Of a DNA stretch of 36,011 bases, positions 35,954-36,011 are shown piece after piece; the first letter of the stretch is position 1, and every line of letters begins with the position of its first letter. This DNA is from an uncultured Rhodospirillaceae bacterium (GTDB lineage: Bacteria; Pseudomonadota; Alphaproteobacteria; Rhodospirillales; Magnetospirillaceae), in assembly GCA_903941095.1 (NCBI GenBank), contig CAJANN010000154.1:1-36011 (forward strand), given 5' to 3'. The notes under the pieces were generated by a model. It had not been told where the DNA came from, ran no database searches, and saw only the letters and a list, made by a program, of their open reading frames with translations. Position numbers and translations under genes: made by a program.

Positions 35954-36011
35954 TCAGGCAATGTCTTCGCAGAGATCGCGCCACTGGGGGTTCATTTGTT
36001 GAATGAGATTA
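35954..36011 (-). CDS. Possible 3' end of a gene entering from the right edge
   Basis: On the minus strand, one frame reads NLIQQMNPQWRDLCEDIA then TGA (35956-35954). The 18 residues have a protein-like composition (Trp, Asp, Glu, Gln, no low complexity). There is no homology or context to identify the product, and open frames this short occur by chance. Confidence 0.3.
   Translation of the reverse strand, partial: NLIQQMNPQWRDLCEDIA

Noticed and set aside
35737-35961. Minus-strand 74-codon ORF over the REP palindrome
   Set aside because: Its N-terminus is the translated REP element and the remainder is antisense to the LysR gene.

Overview
The window is GC-rich bacterial chromosome (strong G/C preference at codon third positions) from an alphaproteobacterium, most likely a Rhodospirillales member close to Magnetospirillum/Phaeospirillum. 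This rests on gene order (ffh-rpsP-rimM-trmD-rplS next to leuCDB; ispH-thrB-rnhA; a cheA-cheW-cheY-cheB-cheR operon with a CheA carrying two CheW-like domains and a receiver) and on a ChpT-type phosphotransferase. No tRNA, rRNA, CRISPR array, transposase, integrase or prophage was seen. This is mostly core chromosome.

Layout. 1-1505 (minus strand): 5' part of asd, with an apparent one-base deletion at the window edge, then a possible 35-codon gene with a strong ribosome binding site and its own hairpin terminator, and a single-domain PAS sensor. 1506-1786 is an AT-rich divergent control region. 1787-5079: rlmJ, then cobS-cobC (minus) divergent from cobT (plus), the last steps of cobalamin assembly. 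5098-10399 (minus): a DsbD/ScsB-type thiol reductase, then a two-gene unit of a triple-PAS/degenerate-GGDEF/EAL protein and an unusual J-domain protein with 15 consecutive prolines. 10611-17477 (plus): ffh, rpsP-rimM-trmD-rplS, then leuC-leuD-leuB behind a strongly structured leader. 17532-19942 (minus): ispH-thrB-rnhA. 20072-21899: three small exported proteins of unknown function and a PhaJ/MaoC-type enoyl-CoA hydratase with a good sigma-70-like promoter and terminator.

22213-30760 (minus) is the signalling core: asnB, chpT, cheA, cheW, cheY, cheB, cheR, then a terminator. asnB, chpT and cheA run in one direction with short gaps, placing a cell-cycle-type phosphotransferase beside the chemotaxis genes. 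Divergent from asnB is a receiver-PP2C (RsbU/SpoIIE-like) phosphatase. 32133-35848 holds a small Host_attach-family protein, guaB, and an azoR/lysR divergent pair. The right edge has a REP-like palindrome and perhaps the last 18 codons of another gene.

I found no clearly new multi-gene system. The points most worth a second look are the small ORF at 726-833 with its paired-palindrome leader, the proline-tract J-domain protein coupled to an EAL protein, the asnB-chpT-che arrangement, the hairpin leader of leuC, the AT-rich inverted repeat upstream of rlmJ, and a dispersed repeat shared by 917-937 and 22098-22118.
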